Shown here: positions 44,557 through 53,159 of the stretch, piece by piece | Layout of the letters: each line of letters opens with the position of its first letter | Position numbering within the stretch: the stretch's first letter is position 1 | Assembly: GCF_022759505.1 (NCBI RefSeq) | Contig: NZ_CP094289.1 | Span: 2,294,001 to 2,358,000 of the forward strand | Direction of reading: 5' to 3' | Source: Georgenia sp. TF02-10 | GTDB lineage: Bacteria > Actinomycetota > Actinomycetes > Actinomycetales > Actinomycetaceae | DNA length: 64,000 bases | The notes under the pieces: generated by a model | Database searches by the model: none | Seen by the model: the letters and a program-made list of their open reading frames with translations, nothing else | Told to the model about the DNA's origin: nothing | Translations under genes and position numbers: made by a program

Positions 44557-44790
44557 AGCCTCGACTTGCTCGCTGCCCGGCTGCACCACACTCTCGAGGC
44601 CGGGATCGGCCATCTCGCCGGCACCGACGTCCTCATCATCGACGGCTTCGCCCGGTGCCCCTCGACGCGACCCTGACCGACGACTCCTACGAGCTCGCCG
44701 TCGAGCGCCCACCGGGAGGCGAGCACGCTCTCGGCACTCGCCGGATCGCTGTCCGGATCCGCGTCCTGACGAGCAGTGGGAGGATGCAGA
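44551..44790 (+). pseudogene. istB: Decayed IstB-like ATPase of an IS21-type element
   Basis: In frame from 44551 the DNA reads SLDLLAARLHHTLEAG and then GTDVLIIDGFARCP, the Walker B region of IstB helper proteins. A frameshift near 44656 then gives PLDATLTDDSYELAVER. A second shift near 44709 gives HREASTL, and a third frame gives DPRPDEQWEDAE, in the place of the usual SNRxPxEW motif. The order of segments matches the C-terminal half of IstB. No istA or N-terminal P-loop was found, so this is a fragment with at least three lesions. Confidence 0.72.
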
Positions 44791-44793
44791 GAC

Positions 44794-45162
44794 ATGGCGC
44801 GCATCGCAGTGGGAGTTTCCGCAGGGTTGGCGACGGTCATGGGCATCGTGGGTGCTGTCGTCCGCCACGGCCCCGGGGCGCTTGCAATCGGGATGGTCCT
44901 TGTCGTCGCCGCGCTGGGCGCGATCTTGCTCCACGCGGTCCTGAACCCGGAGAGTTACGGCGAGCCCCGGTTCAGCAGGCGGTTCTACCGGGTGTGGACT
45001 GCTGCGGTGCCTCTGCTGGCCGCTGCCGCACTCCTAACCAACGCAGCCTCCTCGGCCGCAGCAAGCGGGCTTGCCTACTGGTCGGGGTTCGCAGCCGTCG
45101 CGATGCTCGCCGGTGCAGTGGTGGGCCACCGCTCGACACGCGCCGCTGACTCAGCTCGCTGA
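44794..45162 (+). CDS. Unknown small membrane protein
   Basis: A 122-residue protein of unknown function. ARIAVGVSAGLATVMGIVG, LAIGMVLVVAALGAILLHAV, TAAVPLLAAAALLTNAASSA and YWSGFAAVAMLAGAVVG give four hydrophobic spans; ESYGEPRFSRRFYRVW is the only polar loop. GGAGG lies 10 nt before ATG 44794, inside the end of the istB remnant. Its GC content is lower than that of flanking core genes, which suggests acquired DNA. Confidence 0.65.
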   Translation: MARIAVGVSAGLATVMGIVGAVVRHGPGALAIGMVLVVAALGAILLHAVLNPESYGEPRFSRRFYRVWTAAVPLLAAAALLTNAASSAAASGLAYWSGFAAVAMLAGAVVGHRSTRAADSAR

Positions 45163-45342
45163 GGCTCTCCAGCCCCCTGGGGCTGAGGCCGAGGGCCAGC
45201 CCCGGGAGCTGCTGGGGTTGATCCCACCGGAGGTTCTTGGCTCTTCGTGGTCCCACGATGGCAGTGGATGCCCCGCCCATCGCGAGCGGTTCGGGCTGCC
45301 GCCGGGACAGTGGCGCCGGGTGGGCGTACGCGGGCGGTCGGG

Positions 45343-46860
45343 CTACCTCTCGCAGACGATCCCGTCGCTGTCGGCGTCGCGGTACCAGTCGTACTCGGGG
45401 TCGGTGCCCGAGAGGTAAGGGCCGTAGCCGGCGGAAATGGCGTCCTTGCACGTGTCGAACCTCGGGTCGGTACCGGCAGCCGGAGCAGGGGCAGGAGCGG
45501 CGGGCGGCGGCTCCGGCGCAGGCGCAGGTGCGGGAGCCGGTGCAGGCGCGGGCGCAGGTTCGGGTGCAGGCGCGGGTGCAGGTGCAGGTTCGGGCACCGG
45601 TACCGGCACCGGCACAGGTGCCGGTGCCGGCACCGGTGCCGGCGCCGGGTCAGGTGCAGGTGCCGGCGCCGGGTCAGGTGCAGGTGCAGGTTCTGTCTCC
45701 GGGGCAGGTGGCGGCGCGGCCATGAGCTCGGCCGTCTCTCGCTCCGGCAGCGGCTCGTCCGGGCAGCGGGAGAGGACGCGGACCATCGCCTCCCGCTCGG
45801 CCTCGGTCACCCACAGGTCGTACTCGGCCTTCACGGCGACCTGCCGGGCGACGTAGGCGCAGCGGAATCCGCTGTTGGGCGGCAGCCAGGTCGCCGCATC
45901 GCCGTCGCCCTTCTTGCCGTTGAGAGAGCCGTCGACGGCGAGCAGGTTGAGCGGGTCGTTGCCGAACTCGCGCAAGCGGGCGTGGTCCCAGGACTGGGCG
46001 CCCTTCTGCCAGGCGTCGGACAGGGCGACGACGTGGTCGATCTGGACCTTGCCCGAGGTGTCCGAGCCGCGGACGAAGGCGATGGCCTCGCCGGTGTAGG
46101 GGTCCTGCAAGGTGCCGCGCTCGACGACACAGCCGTTGGTGCCCGGGGCGACGGTGACCTCGGTGACGTCTCGGCGGAGGATGTCGTTGCGCACGTCGCA
46201 GCCGTTGCGGTCCTGGTCGTACTCGCGGTAGGCGAACAGGTCGCGGTCGTAGCCGGTCTTCGGTGCGCGGCCCTTCACCTCGAGCTCGCCGACGGCGGCC
46301 AGCGCGGTACCCGCGGCCGCGTCCCGGATCGCCGCCTCCACCGCCGACGTCGGGCTTGGGGTCTGTCCTCTGACGGTGACCCGAGCCACCACCGGCTCCG
46401 CCGCACGAGGCTCACCGTCGTCCGTGGTCGGGGGAGCCGCCAGGCCGCCGGCGAAGGTTAGGGCCGCTCCGGCCGCCATGGCCACGGCCCCTCCCTTGCG
46501 CCCGCGAGCCCAGCGGGGCCACCGTCCGGTCACGACGGCGAGGAACCCGGCGACGAGCGCGCCGAGCCCGAGCATCAGCAGCAGGCCGGTCAACCCGTCG
46601 GCCACGACCCCGAGGAGGGCGAGCACCCCAAAGGTGACCGCCGCGGCGACCCAGGGTCGTCGCGGCCGCGGCGCCCCCTGCCCGCCCGGTGGCGGTACCT
46701 CGGGTCCGCCCGGTGGCCGCCCGCCCGGTGGCTGCCCTTCCAGCGTCCGTCGCTGGGCTTCTGGGCCGTCCAGCCGCACTCGGGGCGCTCGAGCGTCTGC
46801 GGTCGGCCGGTCCGGATGGTCCGGATGGTCGGGTTGGTCGGGCTGACTCACGATGATCAT
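45343..46860 (-). CDS. Membrane-associated DUF1524 HNH nuclease with Pro/Ala repeats and Excalibur domain
   Basis: A 505-residue protein. A Pro/Gly-rich start (DQPDHPDHPDRP repeat) precedes two membrane spans near 70-88 and 92-110, and a signal-like third near 122-145. A DUF1524/GmrSD-type HNH nuclease domain spans about 190-345 (KVQIDHVVALSDAWQKGAQS, NDPLNLLAVDGSLNGKKGDG). A low-complexity run of about 85 residues made of PAPAPx/PVPVP units follows. The C-terminus is an Excalibur calcium-binding motif (DADSDGIVCE). It probably acts outside the cell on DNA. The ATG at 46860 lacks a clear ribosome-binding site; GTG 46851 is an alternative. Confidence 0.84.
   Translation of the reverse strand: MIIVSQPDQPDHPDHPDRPTADARAPRVRLDGPEAQRRTLEGQPPGGRPPGGPEVPPPGGQGAPRPRRPWVAAAVTFGVLALLGVVADGLTGLLLMLGLGALVAGFLAVVTGRWPRWARGRKGGAVAMAAGAALTFAGGLAAPPTTDDGEPRAAEPVVARVTVRGQTPSPTSAVEAAIRDAAAGTALAAVGELEVKGRAPKTGYDRDLFAYREYDQDRNGCDVRNDILRRDVTEVTVAPGTNGCVVERGTLQDPYTGEAIAFVRGSDTSGKVQIDHVVALSDAWQKGAQSWDHARLREFGNDPLNLLAVDGSLNGKKGDGDAATWLPPNSGFRCAYVARQVAVKAEYDLWVTEAEREAMVRVLSRCPDEPLPERETAELMAAPPPAPETEPAPAPDPAPAPAPDPAPAPVPAPAPVPVPVPVPEPAPAPAPAPEPAPAPAPAPAPAPAPEPPPAAPAPAPAAGTDPRFDTCKDAISAGYGPYLSGTDPEYDWYRDADSDGIVCER
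45475..45720. repeat. Coding microsatellite (Pro-Ala/Pro-Val repeats)
   Basis: Six- and twelve-base units of the GGTGCAGGTGCC / GGCACCGGTACC kind repeat through this coding segment. They code for (PAPAP/PVPVP)n between the nuclease and Excalibur domains, so length variation between strains is likely. Confidence 0.8.
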
Positions 46861-47021
46861 CCAAGGGAGAGGCGGCGTTGCCGGCGGATGAGCCGGTTGT
46901 CAACGTCCGATTCTGCTCCCGATTCTGGGCGGTGCGGGCCCGAATCGTCGCGAGGGCACCGGCCGATCTGGCCGCGACCCTGTGAGCCGGCGCCCTCGCG
47001 GCCCACCGGAACGAGCCGCCA

Positions 47022-47100
47022 CCGCGCGGACGCGGCAGCAGCCGGTGCTGGTCTACATCGACCCCGTCCATCTTGACGCCGCAGTCCGTCGCCAGAGCGC
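47022..47100. repeat. Diverged direct repeat, left copy, flanking the RES-Xre genes
   Basis: About 78 bp from CCGCGCGGACGCGG through GTGCTGGTCTACATCGACCC to GACGCCGCAGTCC align with 48513-48590 at roughly 75-80 percent by eye. The shared core is TCGACCCCGTCCA followed by TGACGCCGC. On the reverse strand both read close to MDGVDVDQHxLL. Confidence 0.55.
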
Positions 47101-47158
47101 CAGTAGTCAGGCTCATGGTTGGGCCCGTGGCGGCCGTCCGTCACAACGGACGGTCTCA

Positions 47159-47731
47159 CTATCCACTGGCAGCGCCTCCGGCGATGCCGCGCAGCTGACG
47201 TGGATCCGCGGGTAGCCGCGCCCAGGTCTCGCGGCGGAGAACGACGGGAAGCTCGTTGGCTGGTAAGTGGTCCTCGAAGAGGGCGAGAGTCTCGCCCAGG
47301 CCGCCGGCGGACGGCGCGATGATGCCGTGCAGTTGCATCCGGTAGGCCGCCTGCGCGACACGCTGGCACTTCTCGTACTCGTCGACCGCGCTGGAGAGAT
47401 GGTCCAACGTCAGCGAGACGGCGTCCCGGCTGCTGGCTTGACGCAGGTCAAGCACGTTAGTTACGGCAACCTGGCAGGTCCAGAGAGTGCGCGGGCCGAC
47501 CTCGTCTCCGGTCATGCCCTCGACGTCGTCAACGAGGTGGCGGTACGCCTCGATCGTGACACTGGCGGTCGGTCGCCCGAGGTAGAGCACCGGGAAGGCA
47601 CCGGCTGGTCCCCACCGTCCTCCAGCCGGACTGCCGGACAGCGTGGTGACGCGTGGGCTGCAGTGCCGCTGGAACACACCGTCGATGGCGCTGGTCTTTG
47701 CGCGGGAGACTGCCACCGCCAGGCTAACCAC
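47159..47731 (-). CDS. RES-domain toxin (NAD+-degrading type)
   Basis: A 190-residue RES protein. GGRWGPAGAFPVLYLGRPTA is the conserved start of the domain with its Arg; IEAYRHLVDDVEG supplies the Glu and IIAPSAGGLGETLALFEDHL the Ser, the three residues that name the family. Known relatives such as M. tuberculosis MbcT destroy NAD+ when free of their antitoxin. GTG 47731 shares one base with the antitoxin stop (TAGTG), the usual antitoxin-first order. Confidence 0.87.
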   Translation of the reverse strand: MVSLAVAVSRAKTSAIDGVFQRHCSPRVTTLSGSPAGGRWGPAGAFPVLYLGRPTASVTIEAYRHLVDDVEGMTGDEVGPRTLWTCQVAVTNVLDLRQASSRDAVSLTLDHLSSAVDEYEKCQRVAQAAYRMQLHGIIAPSAGGLGETLALFEDHLPANELPVVLRRETWARLPADPRQLRGIAGGAASG

Positions 47732-48078
47732 TACATGGCACCCGTGTGCAGGCGTTCAATGGCCTCGAGGACGACGTCGAACTGCCCGGCCTCGAGCAGA
47801 TCGATCGGACGTTGACCGCCTAGGCCGCGGTTACGACCGTGCAGCCAAATCTCGACCCCGTCCTCGGTGTAGACGTCACGCAAGTGGTCCACAACGTACT
47901 TCAGTTCGAGCAACCGTGCACGACTGTCCCCTTCTGGGCGGCTGGAGCCGGAGGCCCACCGCTGCACCTGGCGCTCACTCACCCCTGTAAGCGTCCCAAT
48001 CTCCGCGTTGGTCAACGCGCTACCCCGTAGCTCGCTGACCACCCGCGGATACATCACGTCTGCCGCTGGCTGGCTCAC
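47731..48078 (-). CDS. Xre/MbcA-type antitoxin of the RES toxin
   Basis: A 115-residue antitoxin. ALTNAEIGTLTGVSERQVQR with WASGSSRP forms the helix-turn-helix. The C-terminal half (GQRPIDLLEAGQFDVVLEAI with ERLHTG) is the toxin-binding MbcA/ParS domain, which has a C-terminal tail plugging the RES active site in known complexes. GTG 48078 follows GGAAGGA by 9 nt. It should neutralise the toxin and repress the operon. Confidence 0.87.
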   Translation of the reverse strand: MSQPAADVMYPRVVSELRGSALTNAEIGTLTGVSERQVQRWASGSSRPEGDSRARLLELKYVVDHLRDVYTEDGVEIWLHGRNRGLGGQRPIDLLEAGQFDVVLEAIERLHTGAM

Positions 48079-48727
48079 GCGTCACGTCCTTCCTGCCTCG
48101 GTCGTCGGAGCCCATCCATGCCCATCCTGGTGTCGGCTCACATGTCCGCGCACGTGTCGGGGCTCGTGTCGCCCCTGGTGTCGGATCGTATGCCGTGCAG
48201 CGGTGTCGAACAAGGAGATGGCCATGCCGGCTGAACTGCTGATCCATCCTGGACGCCAGGACCACCTAGTGGTGGCGGACCTCATCGCGCCCGGGGGCGC
48301 TGGCCGATCCTTGGGCGCGCGCCCGCCGATCAGCCGCCTAGTGCTCGACGTGCGGGGAACCGGCAGATCTGGCGGGGCCCGTAGGCCGGCGCGCCTCCCC
48401 TCGCGGTTCGCCGGAAGGGCCGGTGACCGAGCGTGCGCGCGCCGGTCGACGACGAGCACTGCAACGGTGGTACGGGCAGCGGCGCCGGCCGGGCGCACCG
48501 GGTATCGGCGCCGACCGCGCGGACGGGTGAGCAGGCAGTGCTGGTCGACGTCGACCCCGTCCAGCGTGACGCCGCCATACGATCCAGGGCGTCGTCAGCT
48601 CACCCGCAAGTCTCGTGGCCCAGTGGCGTGACGAACTCTCGACCTGCGTGGCTCATGAGACTCCCGGCCTATCCCGCGGGGGTCGCAGCGGAAACGACCG
48701 TGGGTACGCGGAACGCGGGTCCGCCGG
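48079..48727. other. Stretch without a supported gene, upstream of the antitoxin
   Basis: It holds short GTGTCGG-type repeats near 48130-48185, the right-hand copy of the diverged direct repeat (48513-48590), and an AAGGAG followed by ATG at 48222 that opens MAMPAELLIHPGRQDHLVVA. That last frame soon becomes Arg-rich shadow-like sequence, so I do not call a gene. Codon bias is unclear on both strands. Confidence 0.5.
48513..48590. repeat. Diverged direct repeat, right copy, flanking the RES-Xre genes
   Basis: Partner of 47022-47100, from CCGCGCGGACGGG through GTGCTGGTCGACGTCGACCC to GACGCCGCCATACG, in the same orientation. The two copies bracket the toxin-antitoxin pair. Confidence 0.55.
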
Positions 48728-49015
48728 TCAATCCTGGGCCGTCGACTCTTCCCATAGTTGGAGCGTGAACTCTTGGGTGGGCACTTCGACCCGGAGCCGA
48801 CACAACAGCTCTTCCGCGTCCCGGCGATGGCGTTCGAGCTGAGAACTGTCCGGCCAGCCGCGCTCGTAGTCGAAGTCAGCGTTGAAGCGCTCCGCCCAGG
48901 CCCGAAGGTCTGCCCGGAGCCCCTCGGACAACGGTAGGTCATCAGGCTCCATCGGCCCGCCCCTACCGTCCCAGAGCGGCCAATCGACGGAGTAGTCGTT
49001 CATCAGACGGATCAC
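48728..49015 (-). CDS. Conserved hypothetical small protein
   Basis: A 95-residue soluble protein. IRLMNDYSVDWPLWD, PLSEGLRADLRAWAERFNAD and FDYERGWPDSSQLERHRRDA match a widespread actinobacterial hypothetical family in which a DYSxDWPLWD segment and a helical acidic body are constant; I know of no function. GTG 49015 is the best start by position because the family begins just before MNDY, but no ribosome-binding site is clear. It is probably intact despite the patchy surroundings. Confidence 0.72.
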   Translation of the reverse strand: MIRLMNDYSVDWPLWDGRGGPMEPDDLPLSEGLRADLRAWAERFNADFDYERGWPDSSQLERHRRDAEELLCRLRVEVPTQEFTLQLWEESTAQD

Positions 49016-49246
49016 AATGACGGACCCGAGACGGAGCAATTACGGTCCGGTTGTTAGCAGAGATCACCCGCCCGCTCCCACAAGACTTCCGCGAGACACC
49101 CGGGCCGTCTCGCGCCCGACGACTTCATGGCTTGAGGCGTCTCCGCCGCGCGCGGGGGTCAGCAGCATGCTGTCGCTACGTGCCGGCGCCGGGCCACCGA
49201 CGGCCGGCCGAGGGGCCGTGCCACCCGGCCGGCAGCGCCGGGACCC

Positions 49247-49567
49247 TCAGCGCCGGCCCCGGTGCGCCGAGCTCCACCGCCGCATCCGCGCCGGGTAGCC
49301 GGTGAGGTGCACGTCGTAGATCGGGATGCCGAGCTCGTGGGCGAGGCTGCGGGCCTCGGCCGGGCCCGGCACCCGGCGGCGGGTCCACTCCCCGTCCTTG
49401 GCGACCAGCACCACGGTGTGCGGGTCGTGCGCGGTGACCGGTTCCAGGTACGCCTCCACCCCGGTCCGGGTGGCGGTGAAGTTGCGCAGGTGGGCGAGCG
49501 TCTCGGCGCGCGCGGCGCCGTCGTCGGCTCGCTGCCGCGGGCGCTGGCGGCGACGGAACAGACTCAT
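49247..49567 (-). CDS. Conserved hypothetical protein upstream of lpd
   Basis: A 106-residue basic protein. The start SLFRRRQRPRQRADDGAARA is charged, then ETLAHLRNFTATRTGVEAYL, TVVLVAKDGEWTRRRVPGPA and ARSLAHELGIPIYDVHLTGY form a compact alpha/beta domain seen in many actinobacteria beside lpd. No function is known to me. On the reverse strand a TACGCT hexamer lies 8 nt before ATG 49567, nearly leaderless. It is divergent from lpd. Confidence 0.75.
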   Translation of the reverse strand: MSLFRRRQRPRQRADDGAARAETLAHLRNFTATRTGVEAYLEPVTAHDPHTVVLVAKDGEWTRRRVPGPAEARSLAHELGIPIYDVHLTGYPARMRRWSSAHRGRR

Positions 49568-49720
49568 GGGTGCCCAGCGTAAGCGCCGCCGTCGCCGGCC
49601 CGGGCCCGGCGGGCTGTGACCGGCCCGTCAGCCAACGGGCGGGCCCGGGCCCGGGGAGGGTGGAACAATGGCTCGGGACCCCGGACACGGGTCGGACGTA
49701 GTGCGCTCAAGGAGAGGTAC

Positions 49721-51100
49721 GTGGCTGATACGCAGGAGTACGACATCGTCATCCTCGGAGGGGGCAGCGGCGGCTACGCGGCGGCCCTGCGGGGCGCCGA
49801 GCTCGGGCTGAAGGTCGCCATGGTGGAGGCCGACAAGGTCGGCGGGACCTGCCTGCACCGCGGGTGCATCCCCACCAAGGCGCTGCTGCACTCCGCGGAG
49901 GTCGCCGACACCATCCGCGAGAGCGAGACCGTCGGGGTCCACGGCAGCTTCGACAGCATCGACATCAACAAGGTCAACACCTACAAGGCCGGCGTCGTCT
50001 CCCGCCTCTACAAGGGCCTGCAGGGCCTGGTCTCGGCGCGCAAGGTCGACGTCATCGCCGGCTGGGGCCGGCTCGTGGCCCCGGACACCGTCGAGGTCGA
50101 CGGCACCCGCTACCGCGGCAAGCACGTCGTCCTGGCGTCGGGCTCCTACTCCCGCACGCTGCCCGGGCTGGAGCTCGGCGGCCGGATCATCGCCTCGGAG
50201 CAGGCCCTCGAGCTCGACACGGTCCCGCGCAGCGCGATCGTGCTCGGCGGCGGGGTCATCGGCGTGGAGTTCGCCTCGGTGTGGCGCTCCTTCGGCGTCG
50301 ACGTCACTATCATCGAGGCCCTGCCGCACCTCGTGCCCGCCGAGGACGAGGTGCTGTCCAAGGGCCTGGAGCGGGCGTTCCGCAAGCGCAAGATCGCCTT
50401 CCACACCGGGACCCGGTTCGAGAGCGTGGAGCAGAACGACGACGGCGTGAAGGTGCGCACCGCCGACGGCAAGACCTACGAGGCGGACCTGCTGCTCGTC
50501 GCCGTCGGGCGCGGCCCGGCGACGGCGGACCTGGGGTACGAGGAGCAGGGCATCCCGATGGAGCGCGGGTTCGTGCTCACCAACGAGCGCCTGCACACCG
50601 GTGTCGGCAACGTCTACGCCGTCGGCGACATCGTCCCCGGCCTGCAGCTGGCCCACCGCGGCTTCGCCCAGGGCATCTTCGTCGCGGAGGAGATCGCCGG
50701 GCTCAACCCCGCGCCGATCGTCGAGTCCGGGATCCCCCGCGTGACCTATTGCGAGCCGCAGGTCGCCTCGGTCGGCATCACCGAGGCCCAGGCCCGGGAG
50801 GTCTACGGCGCCGACGGCGTGAGCACGGTGGAGTACAACCTGGCCGGCAACGGCCGCAGCCAGATCCTGGGCACCAGCGGCTTCGTGAAGCTGGTCCGCC
50901 AGCAGGACGGCCCCATCGTCGGGGTGCACATGCTCGGCGCGCGTGTCGGGGAGCTCATCGGCGAGGCGCAGCTCATGGTCAACTGGGAGGCCTACCCGGA
51001 CGACGTCGCCTCCCTCGTCCACGCCCACCCCACGCAGGACGAGGCGCTGGGCGAGGCCGCCCTCGCCCTGGCCGGCAAGCCGCTGCACGTGCACAACTGA
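49721..51100 (+). CDS. lpd: Dihydrolipoyl dehydrogenase (E3)
   Basis: A 459-residue flavoprotein that reoxidises dihydrolipoyl groups with NAD+. IVILGGGSGGYAAALRGAEL binds FAD, GGTCLHRGCIPTKALLH holds the redox disulfide, IVLGGGVIGVEFASVW the NAD loop, and VHAHPTQDEALGEAAL the catalytic His-Glu pair. GTG 49721 follows AAGGAGAGG by a few bases. sucB starts 21 bp downstream, so E3 and E2 are made from one transcript. Confidence 0.95.
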   Translation: MADTQEYDIVILGGGSGGYAAALRGAELGLKVAMVEADKVGGTCLHRGCIPTKALLHSAEVADTIRESETVGVHGSFDSIDINKVNTYKAGVVSRLYKGLQGLVSARKVDVIAGWGRLVAPDTVEVDGTRYRGKHVVLASGSYSRTLPGLELGGRIIASEQALELDTVPRSAIVLGGGVIGVEFASVWRSFGVDVTIIEALPHLVPAEDEVLSKGLERAFRKRKIAFHTGTRFESVEQNDDGVKVRTADGKTYEADLLLVAVGRGPATADLGYEEQGIPMERGFVLTNERLHTGVGNVYAVGDIVPGLQLAHRGFAQGIFVAEEIAGLNPAPIVESGIPRVTYCEPQVASVGITEAQAREVYGADGVSTVEYNLAGNGRSQILGTSGFVKLVRQQDGPIVGVHMLGARVGELIGEAQLMVNWEAYPDDVASLVHAHPTQDEALGEAALALAGKPLHVHN

Positions 51101-51121
51101 CCTGAAGGAGACACCAGGACA

Positions 51122-53074
51122 ATGTCTGAGTCCGTGAAGATGCCCGCACTGGGCGAGTCCGTCACCGAGGGCACCGTCACCCAGTGGCTCAAGGCCGAGG
51201 GCGACCGCATCGAGGTGGACGAGCCCCTGCTGGAGGTGTCCACCGACAAGGTCGACACCGAGGTCCCCTCCCCGGTCGCCGGCGTGCTGGAGAAGATCCT
51301 CGTCCAGGAGGACGAGACCGTCGAGGTGGGCGCCGAGCTCGCCGTCATCGGCGACGGCAGCGGTGCCGGCGACGGCGCGGCGGAGACGGAGAACGCCCCG
51401 GCCACCGACGGCGAGCCCGACACCGCCCCGGCGCCGCAGTCCGCCCCCGCCTCGGAGACGGTGGAGGCGGCGCAGCCGGCCGCCGAGGACGCCAAGCCGG
51501 CCGCGGAGGCCAAGGCCGAGGTCACCGGCGACGGCGGGACGGCCGCCGACGGCGGGACGGCCGGCGACGGCGAGCCCGCCGGGCAGGCCGTCACCATGCC
51601 CGCGCTCGGGGAGTCCGTCACCGAGGGCACCGTCACCCAGTGGCTCAAGGCCGAGGGCGACACGGTCGAGGTCGACGAGCCCCTGCTCGAGGTGTCCACC
51701 GACAAGGTCGACACCGAGGTCCCCTCGCCCGTGGCCGGGACCGTGCTGAAGATCCTCGTCGGAGAGGACGAGACGGTCGAGGTCGGCGCGCAGTTGGCGA
51801 TCGTGGGCGAGCCCGGCGCGGCACCGCAGGCACCCGCACAGCCGACGGCGGAGCCGGCCCAACAGGCGCCGGCCCAGCCCGAGCAGCCCGAGGAACCGGC
51901 CCAGCAGGCGCCGGCCCAGCCCGAGCAGCCGGCCCAGCCCGAGGAGCCGGCTCAGCCCGAGCGCCCCGCCCGGGCGGAGCAGCCGGCCCAGGCCCAGCAG
52001 CCGGGCCAGCCCGAGCAGCGGGAGCAGGCGCGGGCCGAGGCGGAAGCTCCCGAGGCCGTCAAGCCCGCTCCCGTCCCGCCCGGTGCCCAGACCCAGCAGG
52101 CCGCCGCGCCGAAGGCCGAGGCAGCCGGCGCCGGGTCGTACGTCACCCCCCTGGTGCGCAAGCTCGCCGGCGACCTGGGCGTAGACCTCGCGTCGGTCAC
52201 CGGGACCGGGGTCGGCGGCCGGATCCGGCGGCAGGACGTCGAGGCAGCCGCCGAGCGGGCGGCAGCGGAACGGGCGGCAGCGGAGCAGGCCGCCCAGCCG
52301 GCCCCCGCGGCCGCGGCGCCCGCCGCACCGGCCCGCAAGCCGGTCGAGCCCTCCCCGCTGCGGGGCACCACCGAGAAGATGTCCCGGCTGCGCAAGGTCA
52401 TCGCCAAGCGCATGGTGGAGTCGCTGCAGACCTCGGCCCAGCTGACCACCGTCGTCGAGGTCGACGTCACCCGGATCGGCGCGCTGCGCAGCCGGGCCCG
52501 GGACGCCTTCCAGGCAGCGGAGGGCACGAAGCTCACCTTCCTGCCCTTCTTCGTCAAGGCGGCCACCGAGGCGCTCAAGGCGCACCCGAAGGTCAACGCC
52601 ACGATCGAGGGCGAGACGGTCGTCTACCACGGCTCCGAGCACATCGGCATCGCCGTGGACACCGAGCGTGGGCTGCTGGTCCCGGTGATCAAGGACGCCG
52701 GCGACCTCAACGTCGGCGGCATCGCCAAGCGGATCAACGACCTGGCGGCCCGCACCCGGGACAACAAGGTGACCCCCGACGAGCTGTCCGGCTCGACGTT
52801 CACCATCACCAACACTGGCTCCGGCGGGGCGCTGTTCGACACGCCGATCATCAACCAGCCCGAGGTGGCGATCCTCGGCGTCGGCACCATCGTCAAGCGG
52901 CCCATGGTGGTCAAGGACGCCGACGGCAACGAGACCATCGGCGTCCGGTCGATGGTCTACCTCGCCCTGAGCTACGACCACCGCCTGGTGGACGGGGCCG
53001 ACGCAGCCCGGTACCTCATGGCGGTCAAGGCCCGGCTCGAGGAGGGCGCGTTCGACGCGGAGGTCGGCCTGTGA
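51122..53074 (+). CDS. sucB: Dihydrolipoamide acyltransferase (E2) with two lipoyl domains
   Basis: A 650-residue E2. Two lipoyl domains lie at 1-80 and about 158-237, each with the STDKVDTEV lipoylation site (Lys43 in the first), joined by Ala/Pro/Glu-rich hinges ([11 protein letters not shown] repeats). A peripheral subunit-binding domain spans about 338-376 ([20 protein letters not shown]). The catalytic domain from 418 ends with [17 protein letters not shown], including the active-site His. In actinobacteria this protein (also dlaT) can serve pyruvate dehydrogenase. It needs lipoate from LipB/LipA, encoded 3 kb away. Confidence 0.93.
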   Translation: MSESVKMPALGESVTEGTVTQWLKAEGDRIEVDEPLLEVSTDKVDTEVPSPVAGVLEKILVQEDETVEVGAELAVIGDGSGAGDGAAETENAPATDGEPDTAPAPQSAPASETVEAAQPAAEDAKPAAEAKAEVTGDGGTAADGGTAGDGEPAGQAVTMPALGESVTEGTVTQWLKAEGDTVEVDEPLLEVSTDKVDTEVPSPVAGTVLKILVGEDETVEVGAQLAIVGEPGAAPQAPAQPTAEPAQQAPAQPEQPEEPAQQAPAQPEQPAQPEEPAQPERPARAEQPAQAQQPGQPEQREQARAEAEAPEAVKPAPVPPGAQTQQAAAPKAEAAGAGSYVTPLVRKLAGDLGVDLASVTGTGVGGRIRRQDVEAAAERAAAERAAAEQAAQPAPAAAAPAAPARKPVEPSPLRGTTEKMSRLRKVIAKRMVESLQTSAQLTTVVEVDVTRIGALRSRARDAFQAAEGTKLTFLPFFVKAATEALKAHPKVNATIEGETVVYHGSEHIGIAVDTERGLLVPVIKDAGDLNVGGIAKRINDLAARTRDNKVTPDELSGSTFTITNTGSGGALFDTPIINQPEVAILGVGTIVKRPMVVKDADGNETIGVRSMVYLALSYDHRLVDGADAARYLMAVKARLEEGAFDAEVGL

Positions 53075-53107
53075 CGATCGCGGCGCCCGACCGGCGCTGA
53101 CCTCCTC

Positions 53108-53142
53108 GTGGGCCCCGTACCGCACGCCGGTACGGGGCCCAC
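53108..53142. terminator. Perfect 15-bp hairpin between convergent sucB and pseudokinase genes
   Basis: GTGGGCCCCGTACCG pairs perfectly with CGGTACGGGGCCCAC around a 5-nt loop, 33 nt after sucB and 18 nt beyond the end of the reverse gene. It can serve both. Confidence 0.9.
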
Positions 53143-53159
53143 GTCGCTCTTGTCGCGCC

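Larger units (their letters stand above)
44383..44793. other. Intergenic stretch with palindrome and istB remnant
   Basis: After pepA there is no intact gene until 44794. It contains the 21-bp palindrome at 44493-44556 and the decayed istB reading frame at 44551-44790. Confidence 0.65.

Noticed and set aside
44498-44944. Open frames starting inside the palindrome (MWYLW...)
   Set aside because: The near-identical starts on both strands are a by-product of the inverted repeat.
48222-48631. Possible gene with AAGGAG and ATG at 48222
   Set aside because: After about 27 plausible residues the frame becomes Arg/Pro-rich, without codon bias or family match, and runs over the diverged repeat.
53076-53100. 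Small downstream frame after sucB (VTIAAPDRR)
   Set aside because: Only nine codons, inside the segment leading to the terminator; no evidence of translation.
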